NCBI RefSeq assembly: GCF_000247605.1 | Contig: NC_016894.1 | Span: forward strand, 186,001 to 250,000 | Source: Acetobacterium woodii DSM 1030 | Lineage (GTDB): Bacteria; Bacillota; Clostridia; Eubacteriales; Eubacteriaceae | Length of the DNA: 64,000 bases | Direction of reading: 5' to 3' | Shown here: piece after piece, positions 7,255-17,329 of the stretch | Position numbering within the stretch: the first letter of the stretch is position 1 | How the letters are laid out: every line of letters starts with the position of its first letter | The notes under the pieces: model-generated | What the model was told of the DNA's origin: nothing | Seen by the model: only the letters and a program-made list of their open reading frames with translations | Database searches by the model: none | Position numbers and translations under genes: made by a program

Positions 7255-9214
7255 ACATTTGAGACGAGCAACGATAATTTTTGATATCGATTTTATATTT
7301 TTTTATTTTTCGGTAAAGTGAAGCGCGGCTGAGGCCCATTATTTCGGCTGAGGCCTCCACACTGCCATGGGTTTGTTTTAATATTTTTTCGAGATTGCTT
7401 TTGACCAGATCATCAAGCGAGGGGTTATGCGTAAGCGGCAGAACGTTGTTGATGGTAACATTTTTTCGTTCCGATAAGGGCAGATAATCCTTGCTAATAA
7501 CGGTTTCGGTGCACAGGTAAAAAGTTCGTTCAACAAAATTTTGGAGTTCGCGGACATTTCCGGGCCAGTGATGAAATTTAAGACCTTCGAGAAAATCAGG
7601 CGCGAAAGTTTTGGCATGTTCAGGATATTCGAGGTTGAGACGATCGAGAAAATAGCAAGCCGTCCAGAGAATATCATCGCCACGCACCCGCAGCGGCGGA
7701 ATATGCAGGTAAATAACATTTAAACGGAAATATAAATCTTCGCGAAAGTTTTTGTTTTGGACTTCTTGTTCAAGATTTCGATTGGTCGCAACAATGATCC
7801 GGATATTTAACTTTCGTTCGCTTTGGCTGCCAATTCGGGAAACGGAGTAGGTTTCCACAACCCGCAGAAGTTTGGCCTGGATTTCCAATGGGAGTTCACC
7901 AATCTCATCCAGAAAAATAGTGCCACCTTCGGCCAGTTCAAATTTACCGGGTTTTCCTTCGTTTAAAGCACCGGTGAAGGCACCTTTAACATAACCGAAT
8001 AATTCGCTTTCAACGAGGTCCCGGGGCAGACAGGCACAGTTGACAACAATAAAAGGACCGGCAGAAAAGTGACTGGCTTTATGAATGGAATGGGCAAACA
8101 TTTCTTTGCCCGTGCCACTTTCGCCTTCGATGAGAATACATTTTTTAAAACGGGCCATTTTTTCTGCGGTTTTAATAATAATTTTCATTTCGGCATTTTG
8201 GGTGATGATGTCATCAAAGGTGTAACTGGCAACATTTCCACTAACTCGGTTAACGGCAGTATGAAGGTGTTTGATTTCCCGGATACCAATCGAATAACCT
8301 TGGATTTTATCATTTTCCAGAATTCTGGAAATATTGGCGCTGCAGGGAATTTTTTGATTTCCGATAAAAGCGGTGACATCAGTGTAATAGCGGGTTGATT
8401 CTCCGGGATTCCAGGATTCATCAGAAACATCCATTTTTTTAAAGATGTTGTTAAAACCAATGGCATTAAATTGATCCATGTTTAGGTGCAGAACCTTCTG
8501 AGCACCATAATTCATCCATTGCAGGTTAAGATTTTCATCGGTTACAAAAATGCCGTCTTCGGTGCTGTTTAGGGAAGCATTCATGGAGCGGTAAGTATGC
8601 GACAAAGCCAGTTCATTTTCGATGCTGTAAGCCGCGGCAACGACAATTCCCAGGGTGTGGGAATGAAGTTTGCGGCTTTCACCGGACATGTTCAGGCAGC
8701 CAATGACTTCCCCTTTAACATTATGGATGGTGGTTGCGGAACACGTCCAGGTGTGATGCGAAATGCAGTAATGTTCAGCCCCGACCACATGAACCGGAGC
8801 ATCCTCATCAAGGGCCAGACCAATCGCATTGGTACCGACGGCGTCTGTTGTCCAGACAGTGCCTTTTAGAAATCTTAGTTCCGAAGCACGCATACTGACG
8901 ATTTCATCACCAATGGTATCCAGCAAGATCCCGTTTTTATCGGTTAGAACTAAGACAAAATGTGACGATAAAACAATCTCATAGAGGTTTTGCATAATTG
9001 GTCTGGCAATTTTCAGGAGTTCCTGATTTTTTTCCAGAATTTGCTCGATTTGAGCACTGTCAATGGCGGCGCCTTTACCTTCATTGACATCAATGCCATG
9101 CTTTTTACAATATGACCAGGAACGTTGGATAATCGGGCGGGTATTTTCATCCAAAATGTCGTGGTCCAGATAGTTTTTCCAGTTATCGGCAAGTTTTTTT
9201 AAATTAGGTTCCAT
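7253..9214 (-). CDS. acoR: Sigma-54-dependent activator of acetoin catabolism
   Basis: A 653-residue enhancer-binding protein. The N-terminal region (about 30-200) is GAF-like, as in AcoR proteins that sense acetoin-type inducers. A PAS-like segment (about 208-315) follows, then the AAA+ domain with Walker A GESGTGKE (364-371), the sigma-54-contacting GAFTGA loop (411-416) and Walker B FLDEIGE (about 434-440). The Fis-type helix-turn-helix [21 protein letters not shown] is at the C-terminus. The intact GAFTGA loop means it should act with sigma-54, matching the -24/-12 promoter before acoA. The start has AGAAAGGA upstream. It is transcribed in the same direction as acoABCL but separated by its own terminator. 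Confidence 0.92.
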   Translation of the reverse strand: MEPNLKKLADNWKNYLDHDILDENTRPIIQRSWSYCKKHGIDVNEGKGAAIDSAQIEQILEKNQELLKIARPIMQNLYEIVLSSHFVLVLTDKNGILLDTIGDEIVSMRASELRFLKGTVWTTDAVGTNAIGLALDEDAPVHVVGAEHYCISHHTWTCSATTIHNVKGEVIGCLNMSGESRKLHSHTLGIVVAAAYSIENELALSHTYRSMNASLNSTEDGIFVTDENLNLQWMNYGAQKVLHLNMDQFNAIGFNNIFKKMDVSDESWNPGESTRYYTDVTAFIGNQKIPCSANISRILENDKIQGYSIGIREIKHLHTAVNRVSGNVASYTFDDIITQNAEMKIIIKTAEKMARFKKCILIEGESGTGKEMFAHSIHKASHFSAGPFIVVNCACLPRDLVESELFGYVKGAFTGALNEGKPGKFELAEGGTIFLDEIGELPLEIQAKLLRVVETYSVSRIGSQSERKLNIRIIVATNRNLEQEVQNKNFREDLYFRLNVIYLHIPPLRVRGDDILWTACYFLDRLNLEYPEHAKTFAPDFLEGLKFHHWPGNVRELQNFVERTFYLCTETVISKDYLPLSERKNVTINNVLPLTHNPSLDDLVKSNLEKILKQTHGSVEASAEIMGLSRASLYRKIKKYKIDIKNYRCSSQM

Positions 9215-9552
9215 GATAGTGATCCTTTCTAAAAAAAAGAATACGGCAATCCAGAAATAAGGGTTGTTCAGATTGATAAATGAACAGAAGTCGTAAAAAA
9301 TTAAAATCGGATCATCAGCAAAGATCGATCAGCGTTTAAGAACAGTTGTTTTTCGCAAATGTTAATTATTTACATTATAACGAAATTACGAAAATAAATC
9401 AAAAAAATAAATAACTGAAAAATTAGAGCTGTTTTTCACAGCGGATATGAAACAAATGGATGAATCATATTGGCGAAAAATAAGGGGTGTGGTATAGTAA
9501 CTAAAGGCAACGAATCAGCCGAAATGATTTAAAAACAATAGTTGAGGAGGAA
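9215..9552. other. Gene-free stretch between acoR and a GNAT gene
   Basis: An AT-rich 338-base gap between divergent genes. The only clear signal is a plus-strand promoter near its right end. Ahead of acoR, on the minus strand, no confident promoter is seen, only A/T-rich sequence. Confidence 0.5.
9470..9498 (+). promoter_or_regulatory. Predicted sigma-A promoter for the GNAT pair
   Basis: TTGGCG (9470-9475), a 17-base spacer and TATAGT (9493-9498), about 55 bases upstream of the first acetyltransferase gene. Confidence 0.55.
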
Positions 9553-9555
9553 ATG

Positions 9556-10041
9556 ATGGACATCATTATGAGACCGGTAGGTCAAGCAGAATTGAAACAG
9601 GCAACCGAAATTTGGAATGTGATTGTCGCAGAAGCAAACAGTTTTCCCGGCGATGGAATCCTGACGGAAAAAGAAGCGGGGGTGATGTTTGCCCAACAAA
9701 CAGCAACGATTTGTGCCCTCAATAATGATGAGGTTGTTGGTCTTTACATCCTCCATCCCAATAATATCGGAAGGTGCGGGCATATCGCGAATGCTTCATT
9801 TGGCGTCAAAAAAGAATATCGCGGGCAAGGTATTGGGCGTTTATTGGTGGAAGATTGTTTAATAAAAAGTAAGCAAAATGCGTTTAAAGGATTGCAATTT
9901 AATGCCGTAGTCACGACCAATTACGCGGCAATTACACTTTATTTAAAACTGGGATTTAAAATCATTGGGACCATTAAAGATGGTTATCGGTTAAACGATG
10001 ATCGTTATGTGGATACCCTTATTTTTCTGAAAAGCTGGTAG
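9556..10041 (+). CDS. GNAT-family N-acetyltransferase
   Basis: About 161 residues with the GNAT fold. The acetyl-CoA pyrophosphate-binding motif is seen as VKKEYRGQGIGRLLVEDCL (the R/QxxGxG/A loop), followed by the C-terminal NAAITLYLKLGFKIIGT-type segment that closes the active site. A related but distinct GNAT gene follows 50 bases later on the same strand, suggesting one transcript. ATG at 9556 is preferred to ATG at 9553 because AGGAGG ends only two bases before the latter. The acceptor substrate cannot be predicted. Confidence 0.85.
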   Translation: MDIIMRPVGQAELKQATEIWNVIVAEANSFPGDGILTEKEAGVMFAQQTATICALNNDEVVGLYILHPNNIGRCGHIANASFGVKKEYRGQGIGRLLVEDCLIKSKQNAFKGLQFNAVVTTNYAAITLYLKLGFKIIGTIKDGYRLNDDRYVDTLIFLKSW

Positions 10042-10093
10042 ATGAACGGCAATTTCGGGTTTTAACAGAACCGATGAAAACGGAAAGGAGTTG

Positions 10094-10633
10094 GTGATAA
10101 TCGAATTATTAGAATTAGAAAAAAAGCGCTTTAATGAAATCTATAAACTGATGGAAGCGTCGTTTCCGAAAGAAGAACTGCGAACTTATGAGCAGGCCGG
10201 TGCACAACTGGAAAAGCCCGATTATCAAATATTGGTTTCGAAAAACGAAAATAATAAAATAAGCGCTTTTATCGCAACCTGGGATTTAGGGTCATTTATT
10301 TTTCTCGAACATCTTGCTGTCGACCAGGAAACACGAGGGCAAGGGTTCGGAACAAAACTCATGACAGCTTATTTAGCGGCGGTAAAAAAACCGGTAATTA
10401 TTGAAGTCGAGGATGAAGAAACCGAAATTGCTAAAAGGCGGGTTGGCTTTTATCAACGTTTAGGTTTTCATTTGTCCGAATTTGGTTATAATCAACCAAT
10501 CATGAGAGGGGATGCACACAAAAAAATACCGCTTCGCATCATGGCTTTTCCGGAGGTGATTTCCGAGGACTTCTTTGGTGTATTTAAAAAGCAGGTCTTT
10601 ACCAAAATATACCGGACAACATCAGTATCATAA
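10094..10633 (+). CDS. GNAT-family N-acetyltransferase
   Basis: About 179 residues. FLEHLAVDQETRGQGFGTKLMTAYL is the GNAT acetyl-CoA-binding strand, loop and helix; the C-terminal half RRVGFYQRLGFHLSEFGYNQP is a shorter version of the usual closing strands. The start is not an ATG: GTG at 10094 or TTG at 10091 follow AAAGGAG, and GTG is chosen for spacing, which is still tight. It is the second gene of a GNAT pair and ends at a strong terminator. Substrate unknown. Confidence 0.8.
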   Translation: MIIELLELEKKRFNEIYKLMEASFPKEELRTYEQAGAQLEKPDYQILVSKNENNKISAFIATWDLGSFIFLEHLAVDQETRGQGFGTKLMTAYLAAVKKPVIIEVEDEETEIAKRRVGFYQRLGFHLSEFGYNQPIMRGDAHKKIPLRIMAFPEVISEDFFGVFKKQVFTKIYRTTSVS

Positions 10634-10640
10634 GCAAAAA

Positions 10641-10676
10641 AGATGGCGCACTAAGTTTAGTGAACCATCTTTTTTT
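10641..10676. terminator. Rho-independent terminator
   Basis: AGATGG / CCATCT with an inner CACTAA / TTAGTG stem, an A-run on the left and a T-run on the right (10671-10676). It ends the GNAT pair and may also serve the convergent diguanylate cyclase gene. Confidence 0.8.
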
Positions 10677-10697
10677 ATGATACTGAGTTAGATTTCA

Positions 10698-12119
10698 TCA
10701 ATGCAGGGTAACCCTGTTTTTGCCGTTGCTTTTTGACTGATAAAGAGCATTATCGGCCCGGTGAATAATCGAATCTTCGGTATCAATATCAATCGCCTGA
10801 GTGACACCGATACTAACGGTAACATTAAATTCGAGAAGCAGGGGGTCGTTGGCGATTTGAATTCTTAAGGCTTCAAGTTTTTCAGCCGCTTGAACGCCAT
10901 CCAGATAGACAATACCGCTGAATTCATCACCGCCCCATCGGGTGATTAGATGATTGCTAAGAAATTTTTTGCAAAGGGTCATGACATGCTTTAAGATTTC
11001 ATCACCCTGCAGATGCCCATGAGTATCATTGACATCTTTAAAATGATCGAGATCCATTAAAAACACTGACCAGGGCTGATCGCGGCGACAAGCAAAGGTA
11101 TTTTTTAAATTTTGATCAAAGTCCTTTCGATTGGACAAGACCCCTAAGATATCCAGCAAGGCAATTTTTTTCATTAGCGCATTGTGTTTTTTTAAGATTT
11201 TCTGGACAATCAAAAGCACCGATGCCAGGACTAAAATGACAATAAATAAATCATAATACAATTGTTTATTAAAGGATTGGGCCAACGCCGAGGTGTCTTT
11301 TCGAATAATCAGATACCAGTTGAGTTCATCGATGTAATGACTAATGATATATTGCTGATTATATAAGTTGGCATTTTTAAAAACATTAAGGGGATTTGTT
11401 TTATCATAGAGCGATGAACCCATCTCGGTATAAAGCGCAAGATCGTTGATGTTTTTATTTTCGATTAAGTCGGGATTAGTATGAGCTTGAACCAGGCCAT
11501 TTTGATCAACCAGAAAGGCTTCCAGATGATAGGCATTTTCGAATTTTTTGAGAAGTTCCTGAACATAGGTCATTTCGATGCCGACTCCGGCAACACCGAG
11601 TAAATTACCCTGATCATCTAATATTTTACAATTAATAAAAATTGTCAAACGTTGATGATCGACTTCATCCTGATCGACATCAAGGGCATAAAGTTTATCT
11701 TGGTTAATAAAATTATAATACCATTGGTCGTGCTCATCCTGGGGGTTAATCGTTTTGAACAAGCCGTTGTAATGATAATAATCAAGTGATTTTGCGGAAA
11801 TTAAAAAAACCGAATGATAGTTGTATTTGTCGCGAATGCCCTCTAAATAGGCAATAATATCTTGATTTTGCGCCGTTCCTTCCTGTTCCAGCCACTGTTT
11901 GACAAAACTGTCGTTGGCCATCGTCAGACTCACAAAAATCGGTTTGGTCAGTTCGTTATTGATTTCCGAATAAATATTGGTAGATGTCAGTTTAGAAATA
12001 TTAAGGACATCATCTTTAATGATCTTACTGTAAGTTATAAAACTAAAGCATACAATGGCAACGATACCGATCAGTATGATCAGTGAAATGAGTAGCCCGG
12101 CTTTATTTCGTTGTTTCAT
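10698..12119 (-). CDS. Membrane diguanylate cyclase (Cache-type sensor + GGDEF)
   Basis: 473 residues. A first membrane helix at about 9-29 and a second at about 288-308 flank an extracytoplasmic region of about 255 residues that looks like a double Cache ligand sensor (LLGVAGVGIEMTYVQELL is typical). The cytoplasmic GGDEF domain (about 330-473) has the intact RWGGDEF active-site motif and NDTHGHLQGDEILKH, so synthesis of c-di-GMP from GTP is expected. The RxxD inhibitory site that normally precedes the motif is absent (SNHL there), so product inhibition may be weak. It is one of three GGDEF/EAL-type proteins in the window. Confidence 0.88.
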   Translation of the reverse strand: MKQRNKAGLLISLIILIGIVAIVCFSFITYSKIIKDDVLNISKLTSTNIYSEINNELTKPIFVSLTMANDSFVKQWLEQEGTAQNQDIIAYLEGIRDKYNYHSVFLISAKSLDYYHYNGLFKTINPQDEHDQWYYNFINQDKLYALDVDQDEVDHQRLTIFINCKILDDQGNLLGVAGVGIEMTYVQELLKKFENAYHLEAFLVDQNGLVQAHTNPDLIENKNINDLALYTEMGSSLYDKTNPLNVFKNANLYNQQYIISHYIDELNWYLIIRKDTSALAQSFNKQLYYDLFIVILVLASVLLIVQKILKKHNALMKKIALLDILGVLSNRKDFDQNLKNTFACRRDQPWSVFLMDLDHFKDVNDTHGHLQGDEILKHVMTLCKKFLSNHLITRWGGDEFSGIVYLDGVQAAEKLEALRIQIANDPLLLEFNVTVSIGVTQAIDIDTEDSIIHRADNALYQSKSNGKNRVTLH

Positions 12120-12168
12120 AGTTACCTCGTCAGTGATAGTATTTAAAGTCTCTTTTTATCATGAAAAA

Positions 12169-12200
12169 GAGGTTTTGTCAATATTCATTGATAAAACCTC
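12169..12200 (-). terminator. Rho-independent terminator of the EF-hand-like gene
   Basis: In the minus direction GAGGTTTTATCA ... TGACAAAACCTC is followed by TTTTT. It lies just after the stop of the minus-strand gene ending at 12221. Confidence 0.75.
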
Positions 12201-12220
12201 AGGTTGTTGGTACTTCCTTA

Positions 12221-13384
12221 TTAAATTGTCAGATCAATATGTTGAATGGTTCCGGCCGACCCATTTTCATTGAGATAAATCCCGGTCTGTTGCAACTGAC
12301 CGTTGGTTTGGTTGTTTTCACCTTTTAGGGCAAAACTGGTGTTGACATTGCCGAGGTAAATGGCGCCAATGCCTTTTTGGCCCAAGGCCATCAAGACGTC
12401 TTTACCAGTCGAATCTTTCGACCAGATCTGGAGCTTATCATAAATAGCATCATTTTCGTCGATCCAGTTATTGCCATCGGAATCATAAGCGGCCAAATCG
12501 GCAAAACCATTGCCGCTTTGCGGTCCAAATAATTCACTGCCGTCATTAATGGTCCCGTCATTATTTAGATCAAGGGCCAGAAAGCCACTACCGGGACCGA
12601 CAAAGGAAATCTGATCCATGGTGCCATTAGCATCAATATCAAAGCTGTATTTTTTATCGGTAACGGAAGCTGTGGTGGTACCAAAATTAATAACTAAGGG
12701 ATCAATCATAACCGGTTTGGGACTGGCCTGAATGTGGAGATCAGATTGTGACATAAACTCCCGACTGAGGTTTAGCTGCAAATCGATATTGATTTCTCGG
12801 CCATCGGCGGTTTTTACGGACGCCTGGGTCTTAAATGCGGTGCTTTGAGATTCATAGTGAGTGACGCTGCGGTTGTATTCAAAGCCTAACCCCGAAGAGC
12901 TTTGAAGCGAATTGCCTGAAACCGCAGTAAGCGTTAACGGGGTATTGCGGATATTTTGGATCGTGCTTGATGCATTAGGATCACTGGTGAGAATCTGAGT
13001 ATTGGCGTTTTGAAGCGCGTTTTTTGTGCTATAGGCATTTCTAATCGCCAGATTCATGTTTGAGTTGTGTCGAGGAATCGTTTTTGGCATCATAAATCGG
13101 ATTTTTTTTCCGGTTAAGGCCTCAATCATCTGCTGCAACAAAGTAAGTTGTTGTTCTTGTTTGCTGGTTAGCGAGGGCGTATCCTCACTTGAAGTTGTTG
13201 TTATCGGGGTTGTATTTAATTGCAGACTTTTTGCTTGTTCAGATAGATCAAGCGTATCCGAACCCTTGACCGTAGTAATGGTATTTCGGCCAGCCCCCCA
13301 GACGCGCAGAGATTCTTCGGATTTGGTTGATTCTTTATAGCTATTTAGGCTTGTCATTGAAACGGTTGAACTTTCGATCTTCAT
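12221..13384 (-). CDS. EF-hand-like calcium-binding repeat protein, hypothetical
   Basis: 387 residues, no signal peptide and no membrane helix visible. The N-terminal half is Ser/Thr/Gln-rich and low in structure. The C-terminal half carries several DxDxDG-type loops: DIDANGTMD, DLNNDGTIND, DSDGNNWIDEND. These are embedded in the recurrent module SGFLALDLNNDGTINDGSELFG...GNGFADLAAYDSDG, seen in many uncharacterised bacterial proteins. Calcium binding is therefore likely; the role is unknown. The ATG at 13384 is chosen over an upstream in-frame start because ATGGAGGTGG precedes it. Export by a non-Sec route is possible but not shown. Confidence 0.7.
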   Translation of the reverse strand: MKIESSTVSMTSLNSYKESTKSEESLRVWGAGRNTITTVKGSDTLDLSEQAKSLQLNTTPITTTSSEDTPSLTSKQEQQLTLLQQMIEALTGKKIRFMMPKTIPRHNSNMNLAIRNAYSTKNALQNANTQILTSDPNASSTIQNIRNTPLTLTAVSGNSLQSSSGLGFEYNRSVTHYESQSTAFKTQASVKTADGREINIDLQLNLSREFMSQSDLHIQASPKPVMIDPLVINFGTTTASVTDKKYSFDIDANGTMDQISFVGPGSGFLALDLNNDGTINDGSELFGPQSGNGFADLAAYDSDGNNWIDENDAIYDKLQIWSKDSTGKDVLMALGQKGIGAIYLGNVNTSFALKGENNQTNGQLQQTGIYLNENGSAGTIQHIDLTI

Positions 13385-13494
13385 AAATCCACCTCCATGT
13401 TTTATGAAATGATTGTGGCAAAAAAGACACAATCGATTAACATTACTATCGGCAGATCGAAAAAAAAGATAAGTGTTAAATTAAATAAATTTGA

Positions 13495-14808
13495 TTAACT
13501 TTCAGTTCTAAAAATCACGTCTTTGCCCTCGATAATGAGATTTGTTGTTCGTAAGGCACACATTTTCCCGCACATTGAACAGCTATGTTTTTCCTCGGGA
13601 GGGGTGCTCTCGAAATAGGTTTTGGCTTTTTCGCTATCGATGGCTAATTCAAACATCGTGTCCCAGTCAATTTGGCGTCGGGCATCAGACATTTTATTAT
13701 CCCAATCTCGGGCATTGGGGATACCTTTGGCAATATCGGCAGCATGGGCGGCAATTTTTGTGGCAATAATTCCATCTTTAACATCATTAATATCGGGCAG
13801 ACGTAAATGCTCGGCCGGGGTTACATAACAAAGAAAATCGGCGCCGTTAGCTGCGGCAATGGCGCCACCAATGGCGGCCGTGATATGGTCATAACCGGGC
13901 GCGACGTCGGTTACTAAGGGGCCTAAGACATAAAATGGGGCATTGTGACAGAGCTTTTTCTGTAAAATCATATTGGCGGCAATTTCATCCATGCTCATAT
14001 GGCCAGGGCCTTCAACCATCACCTGAACATCTTTAGCCCAGGCCCGTTTGGTCAGGTGGCCCAACTCAATTAATTCACTAAGTTGGGAAGCGTCGGAACT
14101 ATCGTCAAGGCAACCGGGCCTTAAGGCATCGCCAAGGCTGATCGTAACATCAAATTCGCGCAGAATATCCAGAAAGTCATCATAATATTCATAAAAAGGA
14201 TTTTCGTTGCCAGTCATTTCCATCCACGCAAAAAGGAGGGAACCACCGCGGGAGACAATATTTGTTCGGCGACCATCACGTTTGAAGGTTTCAACAGCAC
14301 GGCGGTTAATTCCGGCGTGGATGGTCATAAAATCGACGCCTTCTTCGGCATGAGCCCGAACGACCCGCATAAAATCTTCGGGGGTGATATCCAGGAGATC
14401 TTTTTCTAAATAACCGATGGCATCATACATCGGAACGGTACCAATCATGGCCGGGGACAGTTCAATGAGCTGTTTTCTGAAGGTGTTGGTTTTTCCGTAA
14501 TTACTTAAATCCATAATCGCTTCAGCACCGAATTTTAGGGAAAGCTTGACTTTTTCGAGTTCAACTTGATAATCTTTACAATCGCCGGAGACGCCCAGAT
14601 TGACATTAATTTTGGTTTTCAGACCAGTACCGACACCTTCGGCAGATAAAGACTGGTGGTTAATGTTAGCCGGAATGGCAACCTGACCGCAGGCGACCAG
14701 ACTGATAAGTTTGTTGACATCTAAATTTTCTTTTTGGGCGACGGTTTTCATGGCCGGCGTAATAATCCCTTTTTTGGCAGCTTCCATTTGAGTTTTGTAA
14801 TTTTTCAT
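13495..14808 (-). CDS. thiC: Phosphomethylpyrimidine synthase (HMP-P synthase)
   Basis: 437 residues. This radical-SAM-type enzyme converts aminoimidazole ribotide to the HMP-phosphate half of thiamine. The C-terminal cluster motif CSMCGKMC (Cys-x2-Cys-x3-Cys) binds the 4Fe-4S cluster. Core motifs [23 protein letters not shown] and [21 protein letters not shown] are present. It is the shorter clostridial form without the long N-terminal extension of proteobacterial ThiC. It is preceded on the same strand by a TPP riboswitch and a terminator, so expression should fall when thiamine pyrophosphate is plentiful. The TPP-dependent AcoA/AcoB enzyme is encoded about 7 kb away. Confidence 0.95.
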   Translation of the reverse strand: MKNYKTQMEAAKKGIITPAMKTVAQKENLDVNKLISLVACGQVAIPANINHQSLSAEGVGTGLKTKINVNLGVSGDCKDYQVELEKVKLSLKFGAEAIMDLSNYGKTNTFRKQLIELSPAMIGTVPMYDAIGYLEKDLLDITPEDFMRVVRAHAEEGVDFMTIHAGINRRAVETFKRDGRRTNIVSRGGSLLFAWMEMTGNENPFYEYYDDFLDILREFDVTISLGDALRPGCLDDSSDASQLSELIELGHLTKRAWAKDVQVMVEGPGHMSMDEIAANMILQKKLCHNAPFYVLGPLVTDVAPGYDHITAAIGGAIAAANGADFLCYVTPAEHLRLPDINDVKDGIIATKIAAHAADIAKGIPNARDWDNKMSDARRQIDWDTMFELAIDSEKAKTYFESTPPEEKHSCSMCGKMCALRTTNLIIEGKDVIFRTES

Positions 14809-14902
14809 AAGGGTTTCCTTTCCAGTTAGATCAGTGCGGTAAGCTTAAAGTTATTTTTGGTTATAATTAAACGATAGACCGGATTATTTGGTATTTTTCA
14901 GA

Positions 14903-14939
14903 ACAAAAAAAGTGCTTTCCTATTATTCAGGAAAGCACT
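14903..14939 (-). terminator. Riboswitch-controlled terminator upstream of thiC
   Basis: In the minus direction AGTGCTTTCC ... GGAAAGCACT forms a perfect stem (14939-14911) followed by a T-run. It lies between the TPP riboswitch and the thiC start, the expected place for an expression platform that stops transcription. Confidence 0.85.
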
Positions 14940-14964
14940 GAAAGTACTTGATTAAAAATTAGCC

Positions 14965-15050
14965 GAAACGCCTAGCTTCCCTACGTTAGTATTAACTAAC
15001 AGGTTCAAAGGGTCAGGTTTTAACCTTCTCAACTAATAAGTCCCCCCGCA
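14965..15050 (-). ncRNA. TPP riboswitch (THI element)
   Basis: Read on the minus strand the element contains the GGGGGGA segment, the TTGAGAAGG form of the conserved CUGAGA box, ACCCTTTGAACCTG and the GTAGGGAAGC 3' part that define the thiamine-pyrophosphate aptamer. It lies about 160 bases before thiC. With the terminator that follows it should switch thiC off when TPP is bound. Confidence 0.93.
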
Positions 15051-15128
15051 AATCAATATTTAATTGTCAGTATTATACCATGGCAAAATAAAATGTCAAG
15101 GTGAAAGAAGGGCGGATTTAGAAAAAAT

Positions 15129-17024
15129 CTATTTTATGGAGATTGCTTCAAGGACCTCTTTGGGCTGGCGGTTCATCAATTGATGATCATTTTTATAAAG
15201 AATCAGTTCTTCCAATAAACGATGGAAAGTAATTTCTTTAAGCGGTTTTCCAAATAAATAACCTTGAATACAATCACAATGTTGTTTTTTGAGGTAGTCA
15301 AACTGCGTATTGGTTTCGACCCCTTTGGCAAGAACGGACATATTCATTGAGTGGCCAAGTGAAACCATCGAAGCCACCGGATGATTACTGACCTCGGAAT
15401 TATCAATATCATCGATAAAAACCTTATTGATTTTAATCGTATCGATCGGGAGTTTCTGTAGTTTATTCAAATAGCTGATACTATTACCAAAATCATCAAG
15501 AGCGATTTGAATATCAAGCTCTTTGAGTTTTTTTAGAATATCGGTTAGTTGAGCCATTGGGGCTTTAAAGATCGACTCTGAGATTTCAAATTCAATATTT
15601 TTTCCCGAGACCCCGGTGTTATTCAGGATGTTTTTTACCATCGGAAAAAAGGTTGGGTCCATGAGTTCGATCGATGAGATGTTAACCGACATGATGATAT
15701 TATGAGGATAGAGACTTTGTATTTTTTTATATTTTTCACAGGCTTCGGTTAAAATCCATTGGCCAAAAAGAATCATTAAGCCCTTTTTTTCGGCAATTGG
15801 AATAAATTGGGCCGGATTAACGTTTCCTAATATCGGCGAATACCAGCGGGTTAATACTTCAAATCCCCGTAATTTTTTTGAGGATGCGAAATATTGTGGT
15901 TGGAAGACCAGGTAAAACTCTTCATTTTCGAGTGCTAAATTAAAATGAGTATCAAAATCCGTTTTTTCAGGAAGGTCTGTAAGGGCATGATCGTTATAAA
16001 ATTCAAACCCAATTTCTTTATGATCTTTAGCCAGGTACATCGCTTTATCGGCACAGTTTAAAAGTTCGGCGGAGGTGCTGCCATCTTGGGGGTATAATGA
16101 GATACCAAAACTCGCGCAGACCGGGAGTCGTTGGTTTTCGATCAGCAGATCTTTGCTTAAAAGCTGACGTAATTCATTAATATAAGAAGCAATGTTTTCG
16201 TTAGAAAGCGGACGTTTGATAATTAAGGCGAATTCATCGCCGCCCAGCCGACCCAACATATCTTTAGGATGAATCGCAGCTTGCAGTTTCTGGGCAATGG
16301 CTTGTAGCAAAAGATCACCAATATGATGTCCTTGCGTATCATTAACTTGCTTAAAATTATCCAGATCAATAAAAGCAACGGCAAAATGGATATCGGGTTC
16401 TTCGGTTGATGTGATTAACTGATCTAAACGGTTGATCAGCATTTTACGGTTGGGTAATTCGGTGAGCATATCAATATAAGCCAGATAGCTGAGTTGTTCT
16501 TCGTTTTCTTTTATAATTTGATTATAAGCAATAAGGAGTTTATTTTGTTCTTCCATTTCGATTTGAGTCACTAATAATTTTTTATTGAGATTAGCTAAAT
16601 CTTCATTTTTAGCGATTATTTCAGTAAGTTTTTTATTGTAGTTAACAAAAAATAAATGAATGAATGAAATGATAATAATGGTAGTGATGGGAACCAGAAG
16701 ATTCACCACAGAGTGTGTATTATTTAAGATAAAGAGTGAATAAAAAGTACCAAAGAAAAGGAATACATTTAAAAAAATAGCCACCAGATAACCGCTTTTA
16801 TAGCCGCCGCGGACGGTGATAAGAAGTGACAGTAAAATCTGGGCATGTGAAAATAAGCGAACAATATTTTCGGGAAAATAAAAATAAATTTGAAGTAAAT
16901 AAATTCCCAAAAAAACAAGGCAGCAAAATAAAGTGACAAAAAAAGGAATATCGGCACGTTGAATGAATTTTTTTATGTTATTATAATCGTAACCCGGAAT
17001 TTCCTTGTTATGCTTATTCTGCAT
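15129..17024 (-). CDS. Membrane GGDEF-EAL protein (c-di-GMP turnover)
   Basis: 631 residues. Four to five hydrophobic segments fill roughly the first 150 residues, an uncharacterised membrane sensor. A coiled region (NEDLANLNKKLLVTQIEMEEQNKLL) follows, then a GGDEF domain with intact GRLGGDEFALII and an EAL domain. The EAL signature reads FEVLTRW, a tolerated variant. The other catalytic positions are kept: SVNISS, EISES, LDDFGNS, TIKINKVF, QGYLFGKP. The GGDEF inhibitory-site position holds HPKD instead of RxxD. It could therefore make or degrade c-di-GMP; the sequence does not decide the direction. AAGAGG precedes the ATG. Confidence 0.87.
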   Translation of the reverse strand: MQNKHNKEIPGYDYNNIKKFIQRADIPFFVTLFCCLVFLGIYLLQIYFYFPENIVRLFSHAQILLSLLITVRGGYKSGYLVAIFLNVFLFFGTFYSLFILNNTHSVVNLLVPITTIIIISFIHLFFVNYNKKLTEIIAKNEDLANLNKKLLVTQIEMEEQNKLLIAYNQIIKENEEQLSYLAYIDMLTELPNRKMLINRLDQLITSTEEPDIHFAVAFIDLDNFKQVNDTQGHHIGDLLLQAIAQKLQAAIHPKDMLGRLGGDEFALIIKRPLSNENIASYINELRQLLSKDLLIENQRLPVCASFGISLYPQDGSTSAELLNCADKAMYLAKDHKEIGFEFYNDHALTDLPEKTDFDTHFNLALENEEFYLVFQPQYFASSKKLRGFEVLTRWYSPILGNVNPAQFIPIAEKKGLMILFGQWILTEACEKYKKIQSLYPHNIIMSVNISSIELMDPTFFPMVKNILNNTGVSGKNIEFEISESIFKAPMAQLTDILKKLKELDIQIALDDFGNSISYLNKLQKLPIDTIKINKVFIDDIDNSEVSNHPVASMVSLGHSMNMSVLAKGVETNTQFDYLKKQHCDCIQGYLFGKPLKEITFHRLLEELILYKNDHQLMNRQPKEVLEAISIK

Positions 17025-17329
17025 GGGTATACCTCTTCTTAATAGATTTGAAGTGATAACAACTAAAAGGGAAGAAATTTATGTAAAAGGATCGTAATTT
17101 GGGGGTAATTCTTATTATGATAAAATTAAATATGACCAAAGTTAATTATAACAGTCCAGTCGCTTTGAAGCAATAAAAGGATAAATAATTTTGGCGGATT
17201 ATGAAATTTTTTGACATTAATTGATGAAGGTGTTGTTTAAAACGAAGCAGAATCGGTTGGAGCAAAATTGGATGATGCGCATTTTTCTCGCAATTGCTTA
17301 AAAGATAATATTATAAGGAGGATATCAGG
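17025..17329. other. Gene-free stretch between divergent genes
   Basis: A 305-base AT-rich gap. A TTGACA (17211 region) occurs on the plus strand but lacks a good -10 at 17 bases. On the minus strand TTGGTC / TAATAA with a 16-base spacer could serve the GGDEF-EAL gene. Nothing else is recognised. Confidence 0.35.
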
